Of a DNA stretch of 25,490 bases, positions 10,996 through 16,113 are shown one piece after another. The position numbers and the translations under genes are program-made. Positions within the stretch are counted from its first letter, which is position 1; each line of letters begins with the position of its first letter. The DNA comes from a virus. The notes below the pieces were generated by a model. That model did no database searches, was not told the origin of the DNA, and saw only the letters and a program-made list of their open reading frames with translations. The stretch is taken from IMG/VR virus record IMGVR_UViG_3300024348_000217, positions 1 to 25,490 of that record; one strand, written 5' to 3'.

Positions 10996-11094
10996 TGTGA
11001 CTTACATCATGTGGATAACTTGAGCGTGTATTAAGGGTGTGATGTACATCATGTGGATAACCCCCGATCCTCGGGGCCTGTGATGTAAAACACA
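10996..11094. other. Candidate replication origin / control block with two DnaA boxes
   Basis: Two perfect DnaA boxes (TTATCCACA on the minus strand) are at 11010-11018 and 11052-11060, 42 nt apart, inside a repeat GTGAxxTACATCATGTGGA. Palindrome-like TGTGA sites start at 10996, 11038 and 11079. A CCCCGA/TCGGGG hairpin (11062-11076) follows. The block is intergenic, at the strand switch between leftward and rightward genes. This 553-nt stretch (10883-11435) holds no conventional gene. Confidence 0.5.
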
Positions 11095-11104
11095 TTAAAT
11101 ATAC

Positions 11105-11144
11105 GGCGTGTCCTATTGACTTTTTGGCTTATCTATGTTATTAT
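11105..11144 (+). promoter_or_regulatory. Rightward promoter F1
   Basis: GGCGTGTC (11105-11112), then TTGACT (11116-11121), a 17-nt spacer and TATTAT (11139-11144). The palindrome TGTGATGTAAAACACA (11079-11094) is upstream. The leader then carries a mini-ORF (11182) and an SOS-like box. Confidence 0.65.
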
Positions 11145-11181
11145 TCTCTTATAGAAAATTAAATAGGGTTAAAAAAGGTTA

Positions 11182-11232
11182 ATGAGCCTACCAAATAAGG
11201 CGAACAGATGTTCGCATGAGCGTAGCAAATAA
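11182..11232 (+). CDS. Leader mini-ORF, 16 codons (MSL ... SK)
   Basis: ATG-AGC-CTA ... AGC-AAA-TAA encodes MSLPNKANRCSHERSK. It begins and ends like the MSLSK mini-ORFs at 10136 and 10101 and the GTG one at 11354, with an insert carrying the GCGAACA/TGTTCGC palindrome. AAAAAAGGTTA upstream supplies a Shine-Dalgarno. It may be a regulatory leader peptide for the 11436 operon. Confidence 0.35.
   Translation: MSLPNKANRCSHERSK
11200..11215. promoter_or_regulatory. Near-consensus LexA (SOS) box
   Basis: GCGAACAGATGTTCGC is a perfect 7-bp inverted repeat with a 2-bp centre. It fits the Gram-positive/actinobacterial SOS box CGAAC-RNRY-GTT-YC except at the last base. It lies between the rightward promoters F1 and F2, where LexA binding would block F1 transcripts. 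Confidence 0.55.
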
Positions 11233-11343
11233 GTGACCTAAATCACATAGCGTGAGCGTCTCAATATCTGAGAATACTAGAAAGTAACTTGATATTTTTG
11301 ACATTATCTGCTAGACTTACATAGTAAGAAAAATTAAATAAAG
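11232..11343 (+). promoter_or_regulatory. Rightward promoter cassette F2
   Basis: Palindrome AGTGACCTAAATCACA (11232-11247), GAGCGTCTCA, AATACT, TTGATA (11289-11294), a 17-nt spacer, TAGACT (11312-11317), then TTACATAGTAAGAAAAA. It is an inverted copy of 9185-9303, with the palindrome centre 49.5 nt from the -35 in both. Confidence 0.65.
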
Positions 11344-11353
11344 GAAAATCCTA

Positions 11354-11377
11354 GTGAGCCTCCAAAAGAGCAAATAA
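11354..11377 (+). CDS. Leader mini-ORF, GTG start (MSLQKSK)
   Basis: GTG-AGC-CTC-CAA-AAG-AGC-AAA-TAA lies about 30 nt after the expected start of F2 transcripts, with AAGGA upstream. It has the same ends as the other MSL...SK units. A GTTAGC/GCTAAC hairpin (11395-11411) follows, 12 nt before the Shine-Dalgarno of the 11436 gene. Confidence 0.35.
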   Translation: MSLQKSK

Positions 11378-11435
11378 CCTAGGTCAAGGAAAAAGTTAGC
11401 ACAAGGCTAACGAATTAAAAGAAAGGTGGTCTCAA

Positions 11436-11678
11436 ATGACTACACTAAATAACTACTATAACGAAATCCGTTCTGATATTGCTAAGGACTTTGGTCTAGA
11501 GGCGGGTGGATATGCTCCACGCCCTAGTTACGAGTTACCTATTAGGGTTGCTCAACGCATTAACAATAAGTATCCTGCCACATGGGTAGAGGGTGCGTTT
11601 AGACCTACGCCTCACCCTATGGCAATTAGAATTGCTAAGCGTTATGTATCTCTCATGAAAGCAGGGGTAATTAAATAA
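11436..11678 (+). CDS. Hypothetical protein, first rightward gene
   Basis: 80 residues: MTTLNNYYNEIRSDIAKDFG, then YELPIRVAQRINNKYPATWV and a basic C-terminal helix (RIAKRYVSLMKAGVIK). The ATG has AAAGGTGG at 7 nt. It is controlled by F1 and F2 and possibly by leader peptides and LexA. It is mainly helical; a DNA-binding role is possible but no helix-turn-helix is evident. Confidence 0.7.
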   Translation: MTTLNNYYNEIRSDIAKDFGLEAGGYAPRPSYELPIRVAQRINNKYPATWVEGAFRPTPHPMAIRIAKRYVSLMKAGVIK

Positions 11679-11783
11679 ATGATTATCTATATATGCGACT
11701 CATGCGATACACTCGCTACAGTTATCCATGCGGATAACACAATAACAATTAACCCATGCAAATGTACTAAGGAGAATAACTAA
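11679..11783 (+). CDS. 34-residue zinc-ribbon microprotein
   Basis: The ATG directly follows the upstream TAA. It encodes MIIYICDSCDTLATVIHADN then TITINPCKCTKENN: CDSC and CKC pairs about 18 residues apart, a minimal zinc ribbon. The reading frame contains the palindrome GTTATCCATGCGGATAAC. It ends in TAATG shared with the next gene. Confidence 0.55.
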   Translation: MIIYICDSCDTLATVIHADNTITINPCKCTKENN

Positions 11784-11935
11784 TGAAATGTATAGTAACT
11801 GATTGTGATAGCACATCGCTAGTGTATAGTGGCACAGATGCCTTTATGCTAGGGATACCTACAGAGAAGGTGTGCTATGCACACGCCAATATATATGCAC
11901 AAGTAAGTGCGCTAGTAGAAAAGGTATATAACTAA
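11783..11935 (+). CDS. 50-residue hypothetical protein
   Basis: MKCIVTDCDSTSLVYSGTDA, then MLGIPTEKVCYAHANIYAQV. Three cysteines with a histidine (C3, C8, C36, H39 approximately) could bind metal. AAGGAG precedes the start at about 8 nt. It is joined to both neighbours without gaps. Family unknown. Confidence 0.6.
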   Translation: MKCIVTDCDSTSLVYSGTDAFMLGIPTEKVCYAHANIYAQVSALVEKVYN

Positions 11936-12124
11936 ATGATTAAAGCAACATTAACAACAACATCAGGTACTACTAAGGACATGAAGTTTAATTCTAAAGA
12001 ACATCTATTAGAGTTTATTGAATTATTTAAGTCAACATTACATCAAGGTACAGCAGTGTGTATTGATGCACCTTTGGTGGGTGTACACTCTGGATGGATA
12101 CAGGGTACTGGTACTAAAGAATAA
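11936..12124 (+). CDS. 62-residue hypothetical protein, paralogue of the 9850-10035 product
   Basis: MIKATLTTTSGTTKDMKFNS...EHLLEFIELFKSTLHQGTAVCI. It shares layout and key positions with the leftward gene at 9850-10035, pointing to a duplication that also moved promoters. It is the last gene of the 11436 operon, directly before a good terminator. Function unknown. Confidence 0.7.
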   Translation: MIKATLTTTSGTTKDMKFNSKEHLLEFIELFKSTLHQGTAVCIDAPLVGVHSGWIQGTGTKE

Positions 12125-12136
12125 ATAAGATCAATT

Positions 12137-12171
12137 AGGTAGTGCATCCATTATGGGCGCACTATCTTTTT
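12137..12171 (+). terminator. Intrinsic terminator of the 11436-12124 operon
   Basis: AGGTAGTGC (12137-12145) pairs with GCACTATCT (12159-12167) over 9 bp with one G-T, followed by TTTTT and a second T-run (12175-12180). It lies 12 nt after the last stop. Confidence 0.85.
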
Positions 12172-12229
12172 GAGTTTTTTATTTAAAATATACGTATCAT
12201 ACACTTGAACAAAATATTCAGATTTGTGG

Positions 12230-12235
12230 TAGAAT
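12230..12235 (+). promoter_or_regulatory. Leaderless extended -10 promoter
   Basis: TGGTAGAAT (hexamer TAGAAT at 12230-12235) is followed by 6 nt and the ATG of the 12242 gene. The nearest -35 candidate (TTGAAC) is 19 nt away. Confidence 0.6.
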
Positions 12236-12241
12236 GGATTT

Positions 12242-12436
12242 ATGGGAATTTTGGACAATTTGGAAAATGCCTGGGATGCGCTAGAACAGCCTAACCTGGC
12301 TACAAAAATATTTTCAGAAACGGTTTGCCAAGAGTGTAATTCTCAAAGAGAATCCATTCATATTCCAGAAACAGACGCTATGGGCAGAGAAATCTTCTGG
12401 CTAGACATAGGTCGTAAATCCGAGGGGGATCAATAA
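12242..12436 (+). CDS. 64-residue hypothetical protein with CxxC, leaderless
   Basis: MGILDNLENAWDALEQPNLA, then ETVCQECNSQRESIHIPETD. One CxxC pair plus a later His could bind metal with a partner. The ATG is exactly 6 nt from the -10. It overlaps the next gene by one base (TAATG). Short proteins like this with one CxxC are typical of phage structural-gene borders; the role is unknown. Confidence 0.65.
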   Translation: MGILDNLENAWDALEQPNLATKIFSETVCQECNSQRESIHIPETDAMGREIFWLDIGRKSEGDQ

Positions 12437-12612
12437 TGTCAGACAACGAACTAACAACAGAACAACAGGCTATTATCATTGTAGAGAAACTATCTGCTGG
12501 TTTGAGAACACAGATTGCCAATGAAGTAGAGTTAGAGTTCCATAATATCAATCACGATCTTGCTCATGCTATTGGCAAGTTTATTCGTGAAGGTAAACCT
12601 ACCATCGCTTAG
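12436..12612 (+). CDS. 58-residue helical protein
   Basis: MSDNELTTEQQAIIIVEKLS, then ANEVELEFHNINHDLAHAIG. It looks like a small all-helical protein. It is translationally coupled to the 12242 gene. Its 3' end overlaps the end of the convergent gene at 12599 by 14 nt, so the two transcripts are complementary there. Confidence 0.6.
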   Translation: MSDNELTTEQQAIIIVEKLSAGLRTQIANEVELEFHNINHDLAHAIGKFIREGKPTIA

Positions 12613-12772
12613 GGTGTTTATCGGTTTTATAAGACCTATATATCCGAAAATCATTTAACGCTTGAATAATAATTTTTCGATCAATATTACACATCTTGGC
12701 TAAATCGTCAATAGACTTATTATTATCAACATATTGTTTTTCAAGCCAATCTTTATCTTTGTGGTTTGACAT
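12599..12772 (-). CDS. 57-residue helix-turn-helix-like protein
   Basis: Start at 12772 (MSNHKDKDWLEKQYVDNNKS), sharing one base with the upstream stop. SIDDLAKMCNIDRKIIIQAL has the spacing of a helix-turn-helix (helix, N-I-D turn, recognition helix) and the C-terminus is basic (KTDKHPKRW). Such modules occur alone as small phage DNA binders or at the end of homing endonucleases. It is the last gene of the 14316-12599 operon. Confidence 0.65.
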   Translation of the reverse strand: MSNHKDKDWLEKQYVDNNKSIDDLAKMCNIDRKIIIQALNDFRIYRSYKTDKHPKRW

Positions 12773-12921
12773 TACTGGTTTTCGTGAGAAATACGGTCTC
12801 TCCAATATTTTTCAGAATTCTTACGTTCTTCTGCAAGTTTGATAATCTCTTCTTGAGTGGTATCAGACCAAGCCTCGATATCACAATTCATCAAATAAGG
12901 TCTAAAAGTTTCGGGGATCAA
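12772..12921 (-). CDS. 49-residue hypothetical protein, TTG start
   Basis: The TTG at 12921 is chosen because it overlaps the upstream stop by TTGA and has GGAG about 7 nt upstream. The internal ATG (12891) has no Shine-Dalgarno. The product reads MIPETFRPYLMNCDIEAWSD and is rich in charged residues at the C-terminus (LAEERKNSEKYWRDRI). Family unknown. Confidence 0.5.
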   Translation of the reverse strand: MIPETFRPYLMNCDIEAWSDTTQEEIIKLAEERKNSEKYWRDRISHENQ

Positions 12922-13103
12922 TTGATCACTCCATTGGCTTTGAGCGTATCATACAACATACCATTAACAAAGACCATCTGATCTCTGGCTGCAGCAATAT
13001 ACTGTTCTACTTGCTCAGGGTCGATCCCTTGTTGCTCTGCTTGGTATCTATTGAATTCATCGACTGTACTAGTCATAAGTTCTACTGCTTCGGTTCTATC
13101 CAT
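12918..13103 (-). CDS. 61-residue helical protein
   Basis: ATG at 13103 (MDRTEAVELMTSTVDEFNRY) with GGAGAG at 5 nt. A TTG four codons earlier is less likely. Acidic and helical, overlapping the upstream gene by 8 nt and the downstream gene by 4 nt. Similar small helical proteins lie near head and portal genes in other tailed phages, but the link is weak. Confidence 0.65.
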   Translation of the reverse strand: MDRTEAVELMTSTVDEFNRYQAEQQGIDPEQVEQYIAAARDQMVFVNGMLYDTLKANGVIN

Positions 13104-13350
13104 TTTGCTCTCCAATTGGTTCGTAGTGTGTTGGTTCTAAATTTGTAAATGGCCATGGATAATATGAAAAACCAAGTTGCTCTGAAGCAATTTTATTTGC
13201 CATAAGTGTAATATCTGGATCAGCAGCAGCAATCATTGGAGCCGTTGCTCCATTATTGGCCATATCTGCTTTCATACGGTTTGAAAGTTCTTGAACTTTC
13301 TCAAAGTATTGCACAACCTTTAGTTTATGCTCTTCTGGAATTCCAGCCAT
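13096..13350 (-). CDS. 84-residue hypothetical protein
   Basis: MAGIPEEHKLKVVQYFEKVQ, a long amphipathic helix up to about residue 35, then a Pro- and aromatic-rich tail (FSYYPWPFTNLEPTHYEPIG). ATG at 13350, one base after the upstream stop. No family recognised. Part of the tight 14316-12599 chain. Confidence 0.65.
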   Translation of the reverse strand: MAGIPEEHKLKVVQYFEKVQELSNRMKADMANNGATAPMIAAADPDITLMANKIASEQLGFSYYPWPFTNLEPTHYEPIGEQNG

Positions 13351-13351
13351 A

Positions 13352-13549
13352 CTACCACTTCCCCTTTGGACATTTTGCTTGTGCTAACTGAGTTTTCAAT
13401 TTCATGAAACAACCACATTCTGCACATCTCTTTGTCATGGGTCTGAAAAACTCACAACCCTTACATATATTATACCTTACTGCTGCTTCTTCATCTGAAG
13501 TCCTAGGAGATCCATCGATCATGTTCCAAGGCTTTACATCTTCGCTCAT
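13352..13549 (-). CDS. Conserved phage cysteine-motif protein
   Basis: 65 residues from the ATG at 13549 (MSEDVKPWNMIDGSPRTSDE), with GGAGGT at 9 nt. The C-terminal part ICKGCEFFRPMTKRCAECGC, then FMKLKTQLAQAKCPKGKW, is a widespread pattern in tailed phages including T4-like cyanophages: CxxC...CxxCGCfmxxKt...A.CPxxkW. It should bind zinc. The function is not known; it usually lies near structural genes. Confidence 0.8.
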   Translation of the reverse strand: MSEDVKPWNMIDGSPRTSDEEAAVRYNICKGCEFFRPMTKRCAECGCFMKLKTQLAQAKCPKGKW

Positions 13550-14316
13550 TACCAATCTACCTCCTGCTCATATGTTACTGAATATTCTCCCCCGAAAATC
13601 TCAGCATATGAAATTATATCTTTATTATACCTTATCACGGTATTTATGCCAACTTTGTCACACATATATTTCTTGCCAGTTGTAAGCAGATCAAACTCTA
13701 CCCCTTGCTCTTCAAATGCTGTATTTAGGGTTTGTATATATCGATCTTTGCCATAACGTTTAGATGTGAAGGATTGTTGAATATAGTCAAACCTTGCCTG
13801 CACATCATTTGCTTTTGCAATGTCCGAATTGTCCGTAATATACTTTACTGCAGGATGTTCCATCCGTTTTGACCAATTGATCATGTTAGCGCTGTAAGAC
13901 TCCATATTCTTAAGTGTTGAATCAGCGTATGCCATGCGGATAAGGTCAGAGTCGGAGGTTTGAACCTCTGTTGCGAACGAAATTAAAAAAGCGGTTGCAT
14001 ATGGAAATTTGTCGCTATATGTCGAAACGCCGAAGTGCACATTCGGATTGAAAGACTCAACCGACATATTGTCATTAAGCAGTCTCATGTGATTTCCGAG
14101 TGATACATAATTTTGACGATTCATATCGCAATCGACGAATAGGCAATCATCTGGATTTACATCATCTGCTAAACAAAGAATATTCTTGTCATATGTACCA
14201 ACTATTTTCGAACCGTTAAAACGATTTAATAACTGCGCCGACACCAAACCATCCATATCTGGAGATATAATTATTTGTTTTGAAAATGCCAGAGTGTCAA
14301 GTATGCTTTGTTTCAT
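13549..14316 (-). CDS. DHH-phosphoesterase-like protein (divergent)
   Basis: 255 residues. Residues 15-30 (IIISPDMDGLVSAQLL) match DHH motif I (hxDxDGxxSA; D20, D22). FVDCDMN (60-66) fits motif II. GNHMRLL (74-80) stands where DHH would be, keeping only the His, and KFPYATAFLI follows. DHH enzymes (RecJ, pAp or c-di-AMP phosphodiesterases) use these residues to bind Mn. The partial motif III makes activity uncertain. First gene of the leftward operon; AGGGGTG lies 11 nt before the ATG. Confidence 0.55.
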   Translation of the reverse strand: MKQSILDTLAFSKQIIISPDMDGLVSAQLLNRFNGSKIVGTYDKNILCLADDVNPDDCLFVDCDMNRQNYVSLGNHMRLLNDNMSVESFNPNVHFGVSTYSDKFPYATAFLISFATEVQTSDSDLIRMAYADSTLKNMESYSANMINWSKRMEHPAVKYITDNSDIAKANDVQARFDYIQQSFTSKRYGKDRYIQTLNTAFEEQGVEFDLLTTGKKYMCDKVGINTVIRYNKDIISYAEIFGGEYSVTYEQEVDW

Positions 14317-14334
14317 ATTTTTTAAAACACCCCT

Positions 14335-14340
14335 TATAAT
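14335..14340 (+). promoter_or_regulatory. -10 of the 14350 gene (near-leaderless)
   Basis: TATAAT at 14335-14340 lies 9 nt before the ATG at 14350. The -35 is weak (TTCATA at 17 nt). The site lies in the short gap (14317-14349) between divergent genes. Confidence 0.5.
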
Positions 14341-14349
14341 AATACAGTT

Positions 14350-14601
14350 ATGACAATCACAAACTGGGCAGAACTATTAGTTGCTGTAATTACAATTGTA
14401 TCATCAATTGCTTTTTCGATCAAGTGGCTTGTCAAACATTATTTAGCAGAACTTAAGCCGAATTCTGGATCAAGTTTAAAAGATCAGGTTTCAAGATTAG
14501 AACACAGAATTAACGAAGCGGATTCTACACGCAAAGATATGGATCGCAAGTTAGACCATATGTATGATATTCTTATTGAGTATATTGCAAAATCTAAGTA
14601 A
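14350..14601 (+). CDS. Membrane-anchored coiled-coil protein (holin-like or minor virion)
   Basis: 83 residues. Residues 8-31 (ELLVAVITIVSSIAFSIKWL) form one membrane helix; residues 42-80 form a charged heptad helix (VSRLEHRINEADSTRKDMDR). This topology is frequent in small tailed-phage proteins found between structural genes; some are called holins without proof. The only other lysis candidate in the window is the lysozyme-like gene at 20893, so a holin role is possible. Confidence 0.6.
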   Translation: MTITNWAELLVAVITIVSSIAFSIKWLVKHYLAELKPNSGSSLKDQVSRLEHRINEADSTRKDMDRKLDHMYDILIEYIAKSK

Positions 14602-14700
14602 CTATATATACTATATATACTATATATAAGATATCTTCTAAATATAAAACTTAAAGATAGTTCTTTTTTCTTATATATATTTAAGTATACACTATCGCAA
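14602..14700. repeat. AT-rich tandem repeat (CTATATATA x3)
   Basis: Three copies of a CTATATATA unit follow the stop of the 14350 gene (about 14601-14628). TATCTT and AAGATA (roughly 14634-14662) could form a weak hairpin before a TTCTTTTTTC run, a possible terminator. The gap 14602-14877 has no gene. Confidence 0.5.
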
Positions 14701-14725
14701 TCCTGGCATACTGTAATAAAAGTAA

Positions 14726-14738
14726 CAAAACGGACATT
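14726..14738. repeat. CAAAACGGACATT box, copy 4
   Basis: Identical to the copies in the left arm. A reverse partial copy, TTGTCCGTTTTA (14781-14792), lies directly upstream of the extended -10 at 14796. The pair could place the late operon under the same regulator as the left arm. Confidence 0.55.
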
Positions 14739-14792
14739 CTCAATTGTAACAATTTGGTAAACTTTAATATCATGTCTGTATTGTCCGTTTTA

Positions 14793-14859
14793 TGGTATAA
14801 TTTTAAAGACTAATACCTTGGTTGTCTTATACCCACCACCTTGGTATTAGTCATTTTTT
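14793..14859 (+). ncRNA. Candidate minimal hairpin RNA with its own promoter and terminator
   Basis: Extended -10 TGGTATAAT (hexamer 14796-14801) should start RNA near 14808. That is exactly where a 10-bp inverted repeat begins: GACTAATACC (14808-14817) with GGTATTAGTC (14843-14852), then ATTTTTT (14853-14859). The product would be about 50 nt with a 25-nt loop containing ACCACCTT, complementary to the AAGGTGGT Shine-Dalgarno of the 11436 gene. Alternatively it is a terminator isolating the late genes. Confidence 0.4.
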
Positions 14860-14869
14860 ATGGTATAAT
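14841..14869 (+). promoter_or_regulatory. Promoter of the tail-fibre gene cluster
   Basis: TTGGTA (14841-14846), a 17-nt spacer and TATAAT (14864-14869, preceded by TGG), 8 nt before the ATG at 14878. The -35 lies inside the terminator hairpin arm, so the two elements share DNA. Confidence 0.65.
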
Positions 14870-14877
14870 CAATTATT

Positions 14878-15291
14878 ATGAGTTCCTCTTCTTATGGCCC
14901 TGAAATTTTTGGAGCAGACCCTGTAAATATTAAATGGTCTGTGGTTCGTGGGGATACATCATCAATCACTATTAGTTTTTTAGAAGATGATGAAGTTACC
15001 CCATATAACATTTCCACCTGGGATTTTATTTCTACAGCATATGAAAAGTCAACAGACCTTATCGATATCTTGACAGTTACAAAGCCATCTCCAGGAACAG
15101 TCACAATTACAGCACCAGCGTCGATTACCAAAGACTGGGGTCAGGGAAGAACATCCAAAGTTGGAGAATTACTTTTTGATCTTCAGGTAACTATCAATGG
15201 CTCATCAGATGCCCTGGATGTTATTTGGACCCCACTCATTGGAACAATCTCAGTAATTGGCGATATAACATATCTTGGAGGATCTCTATAA
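14878..15291 (+). CDS. BppU-N-like baseplate/fibre protein 1
   Basis: 137 residues. VVRGDTSSITISFLEDDEVT, the internal hydrophobic strands and a C-terminal GTISVIGDITYL match the layout of BppU N-terminal domains (GDT..i.f...d..g...dls ... G.i.v..dit). Two more members are at 16114 and 22111. BppU-N domains attach receptor-binding proteins to the baseplate of Gram-positive phages. The ATG lies 8 nt after the -10, so this is probably leaderless. Confidence 0.65.
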   Translation: MSSSSYGPEIFGADPVNIKWSVVRGDTSSITISFLEDDEVTPYNISTWDFISTAYEKSTDLIDILTVTKPSPGTVTITAPASITKDWGQGRTSKVGELLFDLQVTINGSSDALDVIWTPLIGTISVIGDITYLGGSL

Positions 15292-15392
15292 TGCCCGTAA
15301 TTAAAGTTTCTGAAAATAAAAATAACCTACCTTCTGTTATCAAGATCTCTTACCAATCTGGAAAGTCACAAACTTTCAAGGTAAAGAAATAA
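15291..15392 (+). CDS. 33-residue basic protein
   Basis: MPVIKVSENKNNLPSVIKIS...YQSGKSQTFKVKK. TAATG at both ends and GGAGG at about 8 nt support translation. It is a basic two- or three-strand peptide, possibly a small structural connector. No family recognised. Confidence 0.6.
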   Translation: MPVIKVSENKNNLPSVIKISYQSGKSQTFKVKK

Positions 15393-16087
15393 TGGCATTA
15401 AGCAGAAGCACAGACTTTCCTGGTAGCAGAAAAACAAACTATGCAGATCAGGTTCAGCAATCGCAAGAAGTAGGATCTATAGATAGTAGCCTTTATATTC
15501 CAGTGCAAGGGCCACAAGGACCTGCAGGACCTAGGGGATTAGACGGCCAGACAGGTCCACAGGGACCCGCAGGGCCACAAGGCGAACGTGGACCAGCAGG
15601 CAAAGATGGAAAGTCTTTATTTGCCGATGGCTGGGCTAATTATGATAATCGAAACTTAATAAATTTTTCACTTGGAGCAACAAGAGGAGATGATGGGTGG
15701 GTTGACGTTTATGTCGATGCTCTTGGTAGAGGAACAAATGAAAAATATTTACCAAAAGATGGAATTAGTCTCTACAACCCAGAAACACGAAGAGTGAACC
15801 TAAAACATCTTGAAATTGGATCACAACTTAGAATTACATACAACTTTGATCTTTCCACATATGGAAATAATACTGAGGTTTGGGCTAGATCATATTTCCC
15901 AGATACTGGAAAGTCTATTACAAGTTTTGTAGCAAATCTTAAATACCAGTATGACTATGAACTGTCTACAACTCATCTTTTATATTTGGACGATACAGTA
16001 GATAAGTCAAGTGGGATAGTTCCACAATTGAGAGCAGACCTAGATTCCATGGCAGTCTTAAAATCAATCTATATTTCAACGTTCTAG
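15392..16087 (+). CDS. Collagen-like fibre protein
   Basis: 231 residues in three parts: an N-terminal segment (1-39), twelve Gly-X-Y triplets (40-75: [36 protein letters not shown]) and a C-terminal globular domain (76-231) that probably trimerises or binds receptor. Phage collagen repeats form trimeric stalks in fibres. Proline occurs only in the X place, never in Y. The two dioxygenases encoded further on would therefore not meet the usual Y-position substrate here. Confidence 0.85.
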   Translation: MALSRSTDFPGSRKTNYADQVQQSQEVGSIDSSLYIPVQGPQGPAGPRGLDGQTGPQGPAGPQGERGPAGKDGKSLFADGWANYDNRNLINFSLGATRGDDGWVDVYVDALGRGTNEKYLPKDGISLYNPETRRVNLKHLEIGSQLRITYNFDLSTYGNNTEVWARSYFPDTGKSITSFVANLKYQYDYELSTTHLLYLDDTVDKSSGIVPQLRADLDSMAVLKSIYISTF

Positions 16088-16092
16088 CATGG

Positions 16093-16109
16093 TATAATTA
16101 ATCAGGAGG
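16093..16109 (+). promoter_or_regulatory. Internal promoter and strong RBS of BppU-like gene 2
   Basis: TGGTATAAT (hexamer 16093-16098) lies just after the collagen-like gene; AGGAGG (16104-16109) then precedes the ATG at 16114. Here the -10 to ATG distance (15 nt) leaves room for a leader with a Shine-Dalgarno, unlike the leaderless genes. Confidence 0.55.
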
Positions 16110-16113
16110 AACT

